This document shows, in pieces, positions 11,237 through 22,454 of a stretch of DNA of 64,000 nucleotides (position 1 is its first letter; each line of letters begins with the position of its first letter). Both the position numbers and the translations under genes were made by a program. Below the pieces are notes generated by a model. It saw only the letters and a program-made list of their open reading frames with translations. It had not been told where the DNA came from and searched no databases. The DNA lies in NCBI RefSeq assembly GCF_002127325.2, contig NC_035433.2, forward strand, positions 128,782,695 through 128,846,694, written 5' to 3'. This DNA is from Helianthus annuus (Eukaryota > Streptophyta > Magnoliopsida > Asterales > Asteraceae).

Positions 11237-11241
11237 CAAAT

Positions 11242-11885
11242 TTCTAACTCCATCCACCAAACCTGTTAACTAAGAGGGTAATTTGGTCATTTACACACAA
11301 AGTACAAGTCTTATATGCACATAAGTACAAGGAACAAGTTTTTAATGCATAAGCTTTTAATATATAATATATATAATAAAACACACATAGAGCCACCATC
11401 CTCACCATCATCCCCACCACTCTCACCACCATCACACTATCTCCACCTCCAAACACCCACCACCACCCCACTGCCACCACCACTGTCACCATCGTCGGCG
11501 ACATTTGCAGATCACTCAGAACGGTCTCATATATGATCATAAAGTGGCCTCATTTGCAGATCACTCAAAACTTTAACCAAACAATTAAATCATTTTCAAA
11601 ACTTGATAAATGATCATAAATTTGCCATCTTTTGCAGATCACTAGCAACATAAATGCAATCAAAACCCTAACCAATAAACCTCAATACCTCGTAAACAAC
11701 TACAGATCACTCAAAACCTAACCAAAATCAAACCAAAACCAAACAAATCAATCAAATTTCATAAGTTTATAAAAACCCACAAAAACAAATCACATACCCA
11801 CCATCCAATCACAAAATTTTTGATCCCAACCCATCAAATCCAACAATTCACCAAACAAACAAATACCCATATGCAAAATCACCAT
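11242..11885. other. Interior of the Mutator-like element: captured intron-like DNA
   Basis: On the minus strand this continues from the DnaJ exon through a GTATGTG splice donor into AT-rich intron-like sequence. Several CAGATCACTCA words recur around 11510-11715. Positions 11395-11500 are CCACCA-type low complexity. I see no other exon. Confidence 0.4.
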
Positions 11886-12137
11886 TTAACCAACCAAAAC
11901 ACATACATCATAGGCTTCAGAGATGGTTTTGAATTTGGCTTCTGCATCTTTCTTGTTATTAGGGTTTTTATCAGGGTGCCGTTTCATGGCGGGTTTTCGG
12001 TAGGCTTTCTTCAAGTCATCGTCTTTAGTACTGCGATCGACCTGAAGAACCTTGTAGTAGTCCACACCCATGGTTACGAACTTACGATGGCTGATTGTGG
12101 TGAGGTTGGGTGGAGATTTTATGGTGGGTGGGTTCAA
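11886..12137 (-). pseudogene. Captured DnaJ (HSP40) J-domain first exon
   Basis: From the ATG at 12071 the minus strand reads a plant DnaJ N-terminus: [14 protein letters not shown], then helix II, the HPD signature in RHPDKN, and KDAEAKF...ISEAYD at the end. The exon is followed directly by GTATGT, a splice donor, so the gene piece was taken as DNA with its intron start rather than from a processed RNA. Upstream (12138-12300) are a 5'-UTR-like stretch and CT repeats. Only the J domain is present; the rest of a DnaJ protein is missing. A full-length J protein would stimulate Hsp70 ATPase; this fragment is inside a transposon and probably non-functional. Confidence 0.8.
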
Positions 12138-12494
12138 GAAAGTTCTGTCTAGTGAAAATTGGGTGAGGGAGTAAAGTGTGTTGAAGGTCTAGAGAGAGAG
12201 AATGAAAGATGAGAGAGAGAAATGCAGAGGGTGTTTAGAGAGAAACATAAAAAAGAGATAGTATAAGAGAGAGAGAGAGAACTAAAAATAAATGAGTTTT
12301 TTTATTTATTTTTTAATTATAGGAGTAATTTAGTCATTTAACAAATTTTAACAAAATAATTCTAACAGTGTTAGAAATTTGGACTCAAATGGTTAAGAAA
12401 AATGCTTATGGGGGCTCAGGTCGTTAAACTTTTTACTTTTGGATTCAAGTGGTTAAAACTAATAAAACACAGAGACTCAAAAAGTAATTTACCC

Positions 12495-13990
12495 AATAAT
12501 ATATGATTAAATAACCACAATGTAATGTATTAAAAATACTACACAAAACACTATTTGAAATTCAATATCATACCAGACTAACTTTTGAAAAACAAAACAT
12601 AAGATTCAATTAGAATAAAAACAACTGTTGATGTTAGCAGTTTTCACTTTTCTACAACTGCTTTTTAACACACATTCATGACTTGTAATAAATGATAAAC
12701 ATGCAGGCTACATATACAAAAAAAGCAGTTAATGTTATCAAGATCTCACAAGTATATTACAAAAAAGCCAAAAAAACACAATGTATACTATAATATACAA
12801 TTTCGTTGCTAAAACACAAACCATTGTAAAAAACACAATTCATGTTATCAGGTTTGTAGGACAACTTCACCTACATCTATAGAAAAACAAATTAAACTGA
12901 AGATATTAAATGTTTGATATAATATATGATTAAATAACCACAATGTAATAAATCATAAACATGCAGGATACATATACAAAAAAGCAATTGATGTTATCAA
13001 GATCTCCCAAGGATATTACACAAAAGCAAAAAAAAAAAAAAAACAAAATATATACTATAATATACAATTTCGTTGGTAAAACACAAACCATTGTAAAAAA
13101 CACAATTCATGTTAACAGGTTTGTAGGACAACTTCACCTACATCTATAGTAAAACAAATATCATACCAGACTAACTTTTGAGAAACAAAGCATAAAACTC
13201 AATTAGAATAAAAAACAACTGTTGATGTTAACAGTTTTCACTTTTCTACAACTGCTTTTTAACACACATTCATGAGTTGTAATAAATGATAAACATGCAG
13301 CTTACATATACAGAATAAAAACAATTGATGTTATCAAGATCTCCCAAGGATATTACACAAAAGCCAAAAAAACATAATGTAAACTATAATATACAATTTC
13401 GTTGATAAAACACAAACAATTGTAAAAAACACAATTCATGTTATCAGGTTTGAAGGACAACTTCACTTACATCTATTCTAAAACAAATTAAACTGAAGAT
13501 ATTAAATGTTTGTAATAATATATGATTAAATAACCACAATGTAATGTATTAAAAATACTACACAAAAAACTATTTGAAATTCAATATCATACCAGACTAA
13601 CTTTTGAGAAACAAAACATAAGATTCAATTAGAATAAAAAAACAACTGTTGATGTTAGCAGTTTTCACTTTTCTACAACTGCTTTTTTACACACATTCAT
13701 GACATGACTTGTAATAAATGATAAACATGCAGGCTACATAAAAAAAAAGCAGTTAATGTTATCAAGATCTCACAAGTATATTACAAAAATGGGGAAAAAA
13801 AACACAATGTATACTATAATATACAATTTCATTGGTAAAACACAAACCATTGTAAAAAACACAATTCATGTTATCAGGTTTGTAGGACAACTTCACCTAC
13901 ATCTATAGTAAAACAAATTAACATAACATTCCATTACAATAAAGAAACGACCATTATAAAAAACACAATTCATCCAGACTAACTCTTGAG
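12495..13990. repeat. Irregular direct-repeat array
   Basis: Several blocks recur with unequal spacing. ACAACTGTTGATGTTA starts near 12621, 13215 and 13642. A block around TATACAATTTCGTTG followed by GGACAACTTCAC occurs four times (near 12794, 13061, 13390 and 13820). The words resemble intron sequences of the mini-exon gene (33863-34983) only loosely. No coding frame is evident. Confidence 0.6.
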
Positions 13991-14177
13991 AAACAAAACA
14001 AAACATTCCATTAAAATAAAAATACCACTAATAACTCTTAATTGATTACAAACCACTTTACTATAACAAAAACTATGACTAAACTTAACAAAACTACTTA
14101 TAGGAAAGTAAAAACCTATGCTTCAACTCCATTGACTCATTAACTTGTTTAAATAAGTCTAACATCTGGGACATTAA

Positions 14178-14414
14178 CTAAACATCTTTCGTCCCATTCT
14201 CACTGTTATTCAAAAGTGCCAGGTCACGAACAGTAGTTGGAGGCAATAAACGCAAGGTCTCAGATACATCATCACGAGAGCCAACTCCATTCCTCAAAGC
14301 ATGAAAGCATTTCCTTAGATCTCTAGCAATCTCTATCTCAGCTTCCAATTCTTCCATCACTGCTTTATGAAAGAGTTGCTTCAAATCCTCTCCTTAATTA
14401 CTTGATGAAGCCAT
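14178..14414 (-). pseudogene. Small conserved-looking ORF with one stop, unknown
   Basis: An ATG at 14414 opens a frame starting MASSSN, interrupted by a TAA seven codons in. It then runs 70 more codons to a stop near 14178. The product would be a small helical, acidic protein with EELEAEIEIARDLRKCF and LRLLPPTTVRDLALLN as its clearest segments. Codon use and the lack of low complexity look like a real protein. I do not recognise the family. It lies downstream of the mini-exon gene on the same strand and might belong to the same transposable or duplicated unit. Confidence 0.4.
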
Positions 14415-14865
14415 TGAAAAAAGTTTACTTTTTAATTAGATATCAGTAAAACTTAAATAACTTGAGATACAATATACATGAAATGTCTGTATATATATAT
14501 ATATATATATAAAGGCTTATGTTCACTAACGCGAAACTATTAATGGCAGCAACGGTTACATGATGTAAAAACTGCTCCGGGAAACGATACAAATAACTGA
14601 AGAGACACACGCTTACATACAGTTATTACTATAAACACACAAACCATTAATTAAACACGGGAAACTTAAATTGGTACACGGCTTACTATGCATGAATCAA
14701 CGAAAATATTAATTACCCTTTAAATTATAACGAAAATATTACAAACAAAGAAAAACATACATGTTTAAGTGAAGGGAAAATACACACATAAAAAAACTCC
14801 AACTCAACACAATATTATTACCAAAATATAATAACCATCATCATACATAAAAAACAACAACATGA
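14415..14865. other. Downstream flank of the mini-exon gene
   Basis: This is AT-rich sequence between the stop codon at 14866 and the small ORF, with an (AT)n tract near 14492. It probably includes the 3' untranslated region of the minus-strand gene; no polyadenylation signal can be assigned with confidence. Confidence 0.35.
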
Positions 14866-14935
14866 CTAATCTACACCAAAACTGTCGATTTCAATCACCT
14901 CATCCCACTTCCAATTCTTCAGCGCTGTAACACCT
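14866..14935 (-). CDS. 3' part of the last exon of the mini-exon gene
   Basis: Read on the minus strand across the gypsy insertion, the short exon piece at 33863-33873 continues here in frame as ALKNWKWDEVIEIDSFGVD and ends at TAG (14866-14868). The 5-bp target duplication AGCGC is shared by both halves (14931-14935 and 33863-33867). The frame stays open only if the acceptor CAAAAG upstream of 33873 is used; with the nearer TTTCAG acceptor the frame would stop two codons into the exon and this piece would be 3' UTR. The product is unknown. Confidence 0.5.
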
Positions 14936-17900
14936 CGGAAATTCGTGTCCAATAATATATCGACACGTGTCATAAACTTAAGACGTGTAAAGGATTGATT
15001 TAGAGGGACTAAAATTGATAAACAAGGAATCTATGTGCGTAAAAGGATTCAAAGTGTCAACAATGAATAAATATATATTCAATAACCCTACATGATGTTT
15101 ATATCCTTAAACGAATAAATCATGGATCATACGAAGCTAACTGTGAAAGAAAGTGAGGAATTACAAACTACAGGGGTTAAATGTGTCAACATGTTCAAAG
15201 TATACCTCTGAGTGACCTTTTAGCAAACCCGAAGCTTTGTAATGATTAATTATACTCACGAGAATAAATAATAAATATTTCACAAGGTTTCGATTAAGTA
15301 TGAGAAAGTTATGACAATATTCGTATACGAGGGGTTAAAAGCGTCAACGTTGAAATTTAAGGCTTTACGGGTGATCACAAAGTTAACCGAGGACTTAAAG
15401 GTGTTTGGTTATGCCTTGGATCCCTTAAAAGTCAAGTTAGAGGGTTGAAATTGCAAGAAACAAGCTTAAAACCACGTTTAGAAGGATCAGGGACCAAATC
15501 TGCAAATAGTTGAAACATGTGTAACCTGACCCGACCTTCACACAGGCCGCGTAAGACCCCTGCCTTGGCTTACGTGGGCCGCCTAAGGTGCCCAGCATCA
15601 GAAAAACATGCCAGCTGCCAGTTCAGTCTGTTTAACCGACTTAGGGAGCTTGATTATGATACCTGGGGCTTGTTTGATGGTTTTAAAGGGTCTAGGGACA
15701 CTTGGAATGATCCTATAACACTTGTAGACTTGTTTGTAGTGATCTAAAGGTATCAAGAACTCCTATATAAGAACCCATTTGTTGCAAGACTTGGACACTT
15801 ACATTCAAAACCTTCACAACTCATTTCTGGAGCTCTCTGGTCAGTAACCAAGCCATCTTAGGATCCATAGTCGTGCTTAGGACTATTGTAAGTGTACTTA
15901 ACCTTTCTTAATTCAGTTTTGCTTAGTTTATTAGCTTAAAGTCAAACCGTCGTAATTAAGATTTGACTCCGTCATTAATCTTAAATTCTCCAGTCAAAAT
16001 TCAAATTGAAAGTACCTATGAGTTGGTAATTATGTGGGCAATAAACCCTTAAAAGGGCACCCTCTGATTCCCACTCTAGCTAGGTCAATTGTCTCGTCAA
16101 AGTTAATCTTAAAAAGTCAACAGAAAGCTTATTTTCAAATTAATGCATAATTAGCAATGTAGAAGCTATGCAACCTGTTTTGTCATTAATATAACTTGGT
16201 AATTAATGTAAGAACATGTCTAAACGTGTTCAACTCGACAATTTTCAGTTTAAGCTCGGTTCGGAACCGAAAGTCGCAAAAGTAGACTTTTGCTTTGACT
16301 TTCAGTTCTGACCCATTTGAGCATAGTTTAGAAATGCCTTAGAGCTTAATTAGGACTAGGTTTCATATTGGTATAATCCTCTGTGATTATACAACTTGAA
16401 TCATTAGATATTCGATTCACATGCATGTTTCCGTTAATTGCTTAAGTGTTGACTATTATGCCCATATGACCTTAAAATGTGATTTTTAAAAATATAAAAG
16501 AGTAGAAACCTTGTCCCTAAAATATGACATCAGTTTAAGGTCTAAACTAAGAGTTATGCTCATTAGCGTAATTAGAAAGCTTTTTAGTAATTAAATGGCG
16601 TAATTAGCATATACCCTATTTAAACCCAATTTTTAATATCAAACTTTTTACCTACTGATATAAAATAATATTTAGGGATTTTTGAAGATTTTTATTTATT
16701 TTTAGGCTGAGCATAACTTAGAATTCTAAGCTTGAATCGGTAATTGCCGGTTTTGCCCTTTGGGCTATAAAATGAGTTTTACAAATCCTTTTGATACCAA
16801 ACCTTTTTCTACTAATCTAATATGATAAATAAAATGTTTTGAGTCTTCTGGAATAATAAAAATATCAGCTTTCCTTTAAAAACCTGGAAATGGCTCCAAA
16901 TCGCCTTTTTAAGCTTTTTTAACGCATAGTATGTATTAAAATTATTTTAAACATATAAGGGTTGAAGCCTACTGATATATTCAATAAATTTTTATATTTT
17001 AACAGTAATAAAAAATTTTAAACTCAGGTTTCCAGTTTTGACTTGTTAAGCCTATGTGAAATTACCAAAATGCCCCTAAGGTGCATAGTTTAGTTATAAA
17101 TGATAAATTTCACATATAGGTAATACTCTACTGATATAACTTATTAAATTAAGTATTTTTACTGATTACATCAGACCCGAAACTCAGATTTATATTTAAA
17201 CTCTTTCATAATCCTTTTAAATGACCAAAATGCCCTTACGGGGCATAATTTGAGTTTCAATTCATATGGGGCATAATAGAAGATATCTTACTGATGTCAC
17301 AACATATTTAAGGCATATTAACTTAGGAAACTTGTATATGACTCTTATGGTTACTCGTTACGCACTTTTCGCGTTCGGATCGGCTTGTGTAACTAGTTTG
17401 CATATATTAGCCGAAACGTGTCAAACCATATCGTTTTTGTCTCAAAATCCAGAATGTGTTTAGTTTACCCATATTAAACAAGTATCCAAGCTTGTCGGGT
17501 CAAAACCACATTCTAAACCGGTCTTTGCTTTATCATGCGTTTGAACCGTGTCTTCCTTTTTAAAACTAACCGGTCTAAGTCTAAGCTTAATTAAAGACCC
17601 GTTAGGATTCTAATAGGTTATTAAAAACCTTCGTTCCATATTAGGAGCCCAGTAAAAGCTACGTGCACTTGCTGTATTTGATTTATACTTTGCTCGGGTA
17701 AATACTCTTTAACTTATTTTCTCTATACGGGCTTGGGATACGGTACTATTAAAGTACCGCTTGGTCGGGTGTGTAGTTATTTATATCGGATTGTGATTTA
17801 TGTATTTACATGATCCGTTTAATATGTATTATTTGGTGTATGGCCTTTGGGGGTTAAATGACCATGTCTCGGATATCCTTGGCATCATTCAAAGAAATGG

Positions 17901-18500
17901 CCACGACCTAAGCACGGGGTGTAGGCGTACACCTGACAGCTGCATATGTAAAAACTGGTAGCCCACTTAAAGGAATCAGCCTTGTGGGTATTATACCTAT
18001 GGCGTGTCAGTTAATCTAGACCGGCCCTACAAACCAGCCCTGATGGACGACAAATAAGTAAAACTGTATACAAGATTATTTTTAAATAATTGTCCCAAGT
18101 TATAAAAGATATTTTTGCCGAAGTGCATTCAAATCAATTTTCAAACCCTTTTTCAAAATGAGTCAGTTAAGTTGTATTTACCAGCGTAAACTGACGTATT
18201 TTCCAAAAAAAGGCTAAGTGCAGGTACTATACGTAATAGGCTGGCTACTCCAGGCATCAATAATCAAGTCTCGCAAGCTCTAGATGTCAAAGTCTGTTGA
18301 ACGGTTTTCCTTTTTATTCGATCCGCCTGTGGATCTGTTTCGACTGTTTTGTGATACTTAATATTACAATTTATACAGTTGAAATAAAATCTATCTTTTG
18401 CTTCCGCTGTGCATTTAAATTTGTGTTGTTTGACTATGATGATATCAACTACGTCACAATACTCCCCACCGGTAATACGTGGAAATATCGGGGTGTGACA
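14936..18500 (+). repeat. 5' LTR of the large gypsy element
   Basis: This 3565-bp LTR is nearly identical to the 3' copy apart from scattered substitutions and small indels. It includes GACACGTGTCATAAAC (14962-14977), a GC-rich inverted repeat (15544-15583) and a TATA box at 15764. The TATA position leaves about 2.7 kb of R and U5, so the transcript would have a very long leader. Confidence 0.9.
15764..15770 (+). promoter_or_regulatory. TATA box in the gypsy LTR
   Basis: TATATAA is conserved in the 3' LTR at 24920-24926. It follows the GC-rich inverted repeat by about 180 bp in both copies. Confidence 0.5.
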
Positions 18501-18503
18501 AGT

Positions 18504-18515
18504 TGGTATCAGAGC
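18504..18515 (+). other. Primer-binding site of the large gypsy element
   Basis: TGGTATCAGAGC lies three bases after the LTR end and is complementary to initiator Met-tRNA. Confidence 0.9.
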
Positions 18516-18819
18516 CAACACTGAGTGAATTAAACACTAGCCTTTTGTGTTTAATCTCAGTTACACAGTTGCACATTCTCGAGTCTAGACAAAGAACATA
18601 GGATTAATCCTAATTCATTTTATTTTGTCCTTGATTTGTTTCTTTTGTTATTTTTCTGATTAGCCCCTGCTTGGGCAAGTCACTTCAGTTAGAAGTCCCG
18701 TTTAGGGCAACCTTGTACTTGTTTAAATTTTAATGGAACGGTTAGATTTAAAATAGCATTCCTATTATAAGATCTACCATTATAATAAAATGGCAAAATC
18801 TAAAAAGGACAAGACCTAG

Positions 18820-19014
18820 CCATGTGTCACCTTAAAACAGGGCCAAGATGGTAGTTCCTCAATTAGATTCAGATCCTTGTTAACATCTCAATTTAGGATT
18901 GTTCTGCGTTAAATATTAAAAGAATCTTAAAGGTAAAACCTAGTCTAAATGTCATTGCAGACATGGCCAAGATGGTAGAACCTATTCAAAAGATTCAAAT
19001 CCTTGTTAACATCT
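18820..19014 (+). repeat. Imperfect direct repeat in the gypsy leader
   Basis: Two blocks about 124 bp apart share GGCCAAGATGGTAG and CCTTGTTAACATCT. They lie in the roughly 960-bp untranslated stretch between primer site and gag, which otherwise has no ORF. Confidence 0.6.
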
Positions 19015-19463
19015 GAAGATATGTTAACATTAGTGACAAAGATGTGATTCGATAAAATCGCATAAGTCATCCTTAAATTGGATTACTCCAATTTTTCCTT
19101 ATTAAATAATCATCCTTCTAAGATGAAGTGCCTACGGGCTATAATTAACGTCCCTGAGACTAAAGATAGTGGTAGCCTACAACTCCCTGTCAGGAAAAGG
19201 TAATGAACTTTGATTCAACCTTAATACCTCGATTATGTAAAATCCTGGTTTAAAAATTAAATCTGTCCATGTGACTTGCCTTTTTGTGCTATTATTCAAA
19301 TATAACTAGGGATTGTAATAAAGATCCTGAATATGTATATATTTAGCAAATTAACCAAAAATAGTTATTAAAGCCATGATTAATAAATCGTCGAGAATGA
19401 TAGTACTGTATAGGCTTCTATACAAACCTTGTCCTTATTTCTTTATGTAGCAATTAAAGCTAC

Positions 19464-21290
19464 ATGGCTAGGTCGGAGGAAGTAAACAGTCATCCGGTAG
19501 AAAATCATGAAAATACTAAGATACATGTGACCAGAGCAGAACTACAAGCATTGATAGATAATGTTGTTGCAAAAGCTATGGAGCGACAGTATAATGAATC
19601 TAGTGGGACGCATAGTAGAACCCCTTCAGTACCCCACTCTAAATCTGTCCCTAAAACTCATTCTAAAGCTCACAGCAAGCTACCCTCTAAGAAAGATGAA
19701 CCCAAGAAAGAGGATGTTCAACATTCCTCAAACCAACACAGTGTTCCATCTAAGAGGATAGTGTTTGATGATGGACCGCGTACCAAGTCCTGTACTTATA
19801 AGTACTTTATTTCCTGCAAACCCTGGGATTTCATTGGGGAGAAAGGGGCAATTGATTGCATGACTTGGTTAGATGAAATGGACACTGTTGTTGATATCAG
19901 CGGTTGTGCTGAAAGCGATATAGTGAAGTATGTATCCCAATCATTCAAGGGAGAGGCATTAGCTTGGTGGAAGTCTCTTATTCAAGCTGCTGGGAAGATC
20001 CCACTCTACAATTTGTCATGGGATCAGTTCGTTGCTCTTATTAAGGAGAATTATTGCCCGCAACATGATGTTGAAAGGATCGAATCAGATTTCTTATCGC
20101 TGGTAATGAAGAATTTAGATTGTCAAGCTTACCTCACCAGTTTCAATACCATGTCCAGACTGGTTCCGTATCTGGTAACCCCGGAACCCAAAAGGATTGC
20201 TCGCTTCATTGGGGGTTTAGCCCCAGAAATCAAAGCCAGTGTTAAGGCTTCAAGACCTGCTACTTTTAGATTAGCAGCTGATGTATCTTTGTCCCTCACT
20301 TTAGATGCGGTCAGGCTAAGATCGCTCAAGAACTCTGAAGAGAGTAAGAGGAAGCGTGAGGATGATACCTCACGAAGATCTGAGAAGAAGCACAAAGGTA
20401 ATACAGACCACAAGAAAGAGTTTGGGTCCAACAAAGGTAATCAGCGATCAGAGGAGAAGCCAAAGTGCATGACTTGCCAAAAATGCCACTTTGGAAAATG
20501 CAGGCTTGAGACCAAGTCTCAATCAGGATCACCTGCATGTGGGTTATGCAAGTCTAAAGAGCATAAGACTGTTGATTGCAAGAAGATTAAAGATGCCACA
20601 TGTTACAACTGCAATGAGAAAGGGCACATTAAGACCAACTGCCCTAAATACGCCAAGAAGCCTGAGGAAGCCAAGAAGACCAATGCTAGGGTCTTCCAGA
20701 TGAACACACAGGAAGCTATCCAGAACGACAATGTGATCACAGGTACCTTCCTCATAAATGATATTTATGCAAGAGTGCTTTTTGATTCAGGCGCTGATAA
20801 ATCATTCGTAGATAATAAGTTCCGTAAGTTGCTGAAATTACCTGTTAAAACCTTAAAAGTGAAATATGAGGTGGAATTAGCCGATGGAACTATAGAATCA
20901 GCCTTAACTGTGTTAGATGGATGTGTTATATCCATTAGGAACCACTCTTTTCCTTTGTCCTTGCTTCCCTTGAAGTTAGCCGGTTTTGACATAGTTATAG
21001 ACATGGACTGGCTATCCCATAACCAAGCCCAGATTGTCTGCAATAAGAAGCAAGTGGTGATCAAGACTCCGTCTGGTGAGCCACTTACCATTCAGGGAGA
21101 TACCCAACATGGATTGCCTGAGCAGGTGGCTATGCTCAAGGCATCTAGATGTCTAAAGAAGGGTTGTGTCATTTATATGGCACAGGTAACTATTGATGAG
21201 CAGAAGCCTAAGGTTGAAGATATTCCCGTCATTTCTGAATACCCTGAAGTTTTCCCTGAAGAACTACCTGGTTTACCACCAGATAGGTAA
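19464..21290 (+). pseudogene. gag: Gag-protease part of the large gypsy polyprotein
   Basis: The start codon lies in CTACATGGC. A basic, Ser-rich N-terminus precedes a retrotransposon Gag domain (about residues 110-280, with KGEALAWWKSL and FIGGLAPEIKA). Three zinc-binding clusters follow: CQKCHFGKC, CGLCKSKEHKTVDC and the CCHC knuckle CYNCNEKGHIKTNCP. The aspartic protease has its active site at DSGADKSF (near 20790). The frame ends with TAA at 21288 inside the conserved PGLPPDR segment that normally leads into reverse transcriptase, so this is a premature stop. Gag would package RNA and the protease would cut the polyprotein in cytoplasmic particles. Confidence 0.85.
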
Positions 21291-22454
21291 GTAGAATTCA
21301 GAATTGACATCATCCCCGGAGCAGCACCTGTTGCGAGAGCGCCTTATAGGTTGGCACCAACAGAGATGAAGGAATTGAGGACGCAGCTAGATGAATTGCT
21401 AGCCAAAGGTTTTATTAGACCTAGTTCGTCTCCATGGGGAGCGCCAATATTGTTTGTCAAGAAGAAGGATGGATCAATGCGTCTATGCATTGACTACCGT
21501 GAGCTTAATAAGGTCACTATCAAGAATAGGTATCCTTTGCCCAGGATCGACGATCTGTTCGATCAATTGCAAGGGGCAAGCTACTTTTCTAAGATCGACT
21601 TGAGGTCAGGCTATCATCAATTTAAGGTTAAAGATGAAGATGTACACAAGACTGCGTTTAGAACTCGCTATGGTCATTATGAGTTCTTAGTGATGCCTTT
21701 TGGGTTCACTAACGCACCTGCCGCATTCATGGATCTCATGAATCGCGTCTGCAAGCCTTATTTGCATAAATTTGTTATCGTCTTCATCGATGACATTCTC
21801 ATTTACTCGAAGAGTCAAGCTGACCACGAGAAGCATCTCCGTTGCATTCTGAAGCTGCTTCAACAAGAAAAGCTCTACGCCAAATTTTCGAAGTGTGAAT
21901 TTTGGCTTCGCGAAGTCCAATTCCTTGGACATGTTGTTAGTGAGCGTGGTATCCAAGTAGATCCCACTAAGACTGAAGCTATCATGAACTGGCAAGAGCC
22001 GAAGACGCCTACGAAGATTCGCAGTTTTCTAGGACTAGCAGGATACTATAGACGATTTATCGAAAACTTCTCAAGAATTGCAGCACCCCTGACTTTACTC
22101 ACTCGCAAGAATAGCAAGTTTGACTGGGGGCCTAAGCAGCAAGAATCCTTCGATATTTTGAAGCAGAAGTTGAGCAATGCTCCCGTGTTGACATTGCCTG
22201 ATGGAATTGATGAGTTTGTGGTATATTGTGATGCATCACACACCAGTATGGGCTGTGTGTTAATGCAGAAGGGCAAAGTCATTGCCTATGCTTCACGTCA
22301 GTTAAAGGTGCATGAGAAGAATTACACCACCCATGATTTGGAGTTGGGTGCCGTTGTATTCGCACTAAAACTGTGGAGGCATTACTTGTATGGAACTAAG
22401 TGTGTGATCTATTCTGATCACAAAAGCCTTTAACACCTGTTCAATCAGAATGAT
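21291..22454 (+). pseudogene. pol: Reverse transcriptase and RNase H of the large gypsy element
   Basis: This is the same frame as the Gag part. RT motifs are in order: [43 protein letters not shown] and the catalytic [10 protein letters not shown] (near 21790). The RNase H starts at [15 protein letters not shown] and includes [20 protein letters not shown] and SDHKSL, where a TAA (22431-22433) interrupts it. The remaining RNase H ([17 protein letters not shown]) continues in frame after the stop. The enzyme would copy element RNA to DNA. Confidence 0.85.

Larger units (their letters stand above)
3981..12494. mobile_element. Mutator-like (Pack-MULE type) element with a nested retrotransposon
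   Basis: Long terminal inverted repeats begin GGGTAAATTACTTTTTGAGT at 3981 and end with the complement at 12494. They are alignable over about 125 bp (left copy 3981-4098 plus 11242-11248; right copy 12370-12494). The left repeat is interrupted by the retrotransposon at 4099-11236. The uninterrupted right repeat shows the empty-site sequence, confirming the insertion. Without the insert the element is about 1.4 kb. It encodes no transposase and carries a fragment of a DnaJ gene on the minus strand. I could not find a clean 9-bp target duplication, so the superfamily assignment rests on repeat length and gene capture. Confidence 0.6.

Noticed and set aside
11244..11540. Val/Trp-rich 98-codon ORF in the Mutator-like element
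   Set aside because: It reads CCACCA-type low complexity in reverse and has no start context or homology that I recognise.
3972..12503. 9-bp target duplication for the Mutator-like element
   Set aside because: The nine bases on each side (TATTAATTA and AATAATATA) do not match well enough to claim a duplication.
15517..15747. 76-codon ORF present in both large gypsy LTRs (also 24673-24903)
   Set aside because: It lies upstream of the LTR TATA box. Its conservation is explained by the near identity of the LTRs, and no motif is visible.
18264..18524. Overlapping 75-85-codon ORFs at the end of the gypsy LTR
   Set aside because: They are opposite-strand shadows in U5; they are present in the other LTR only because the LTRs are near-identical.
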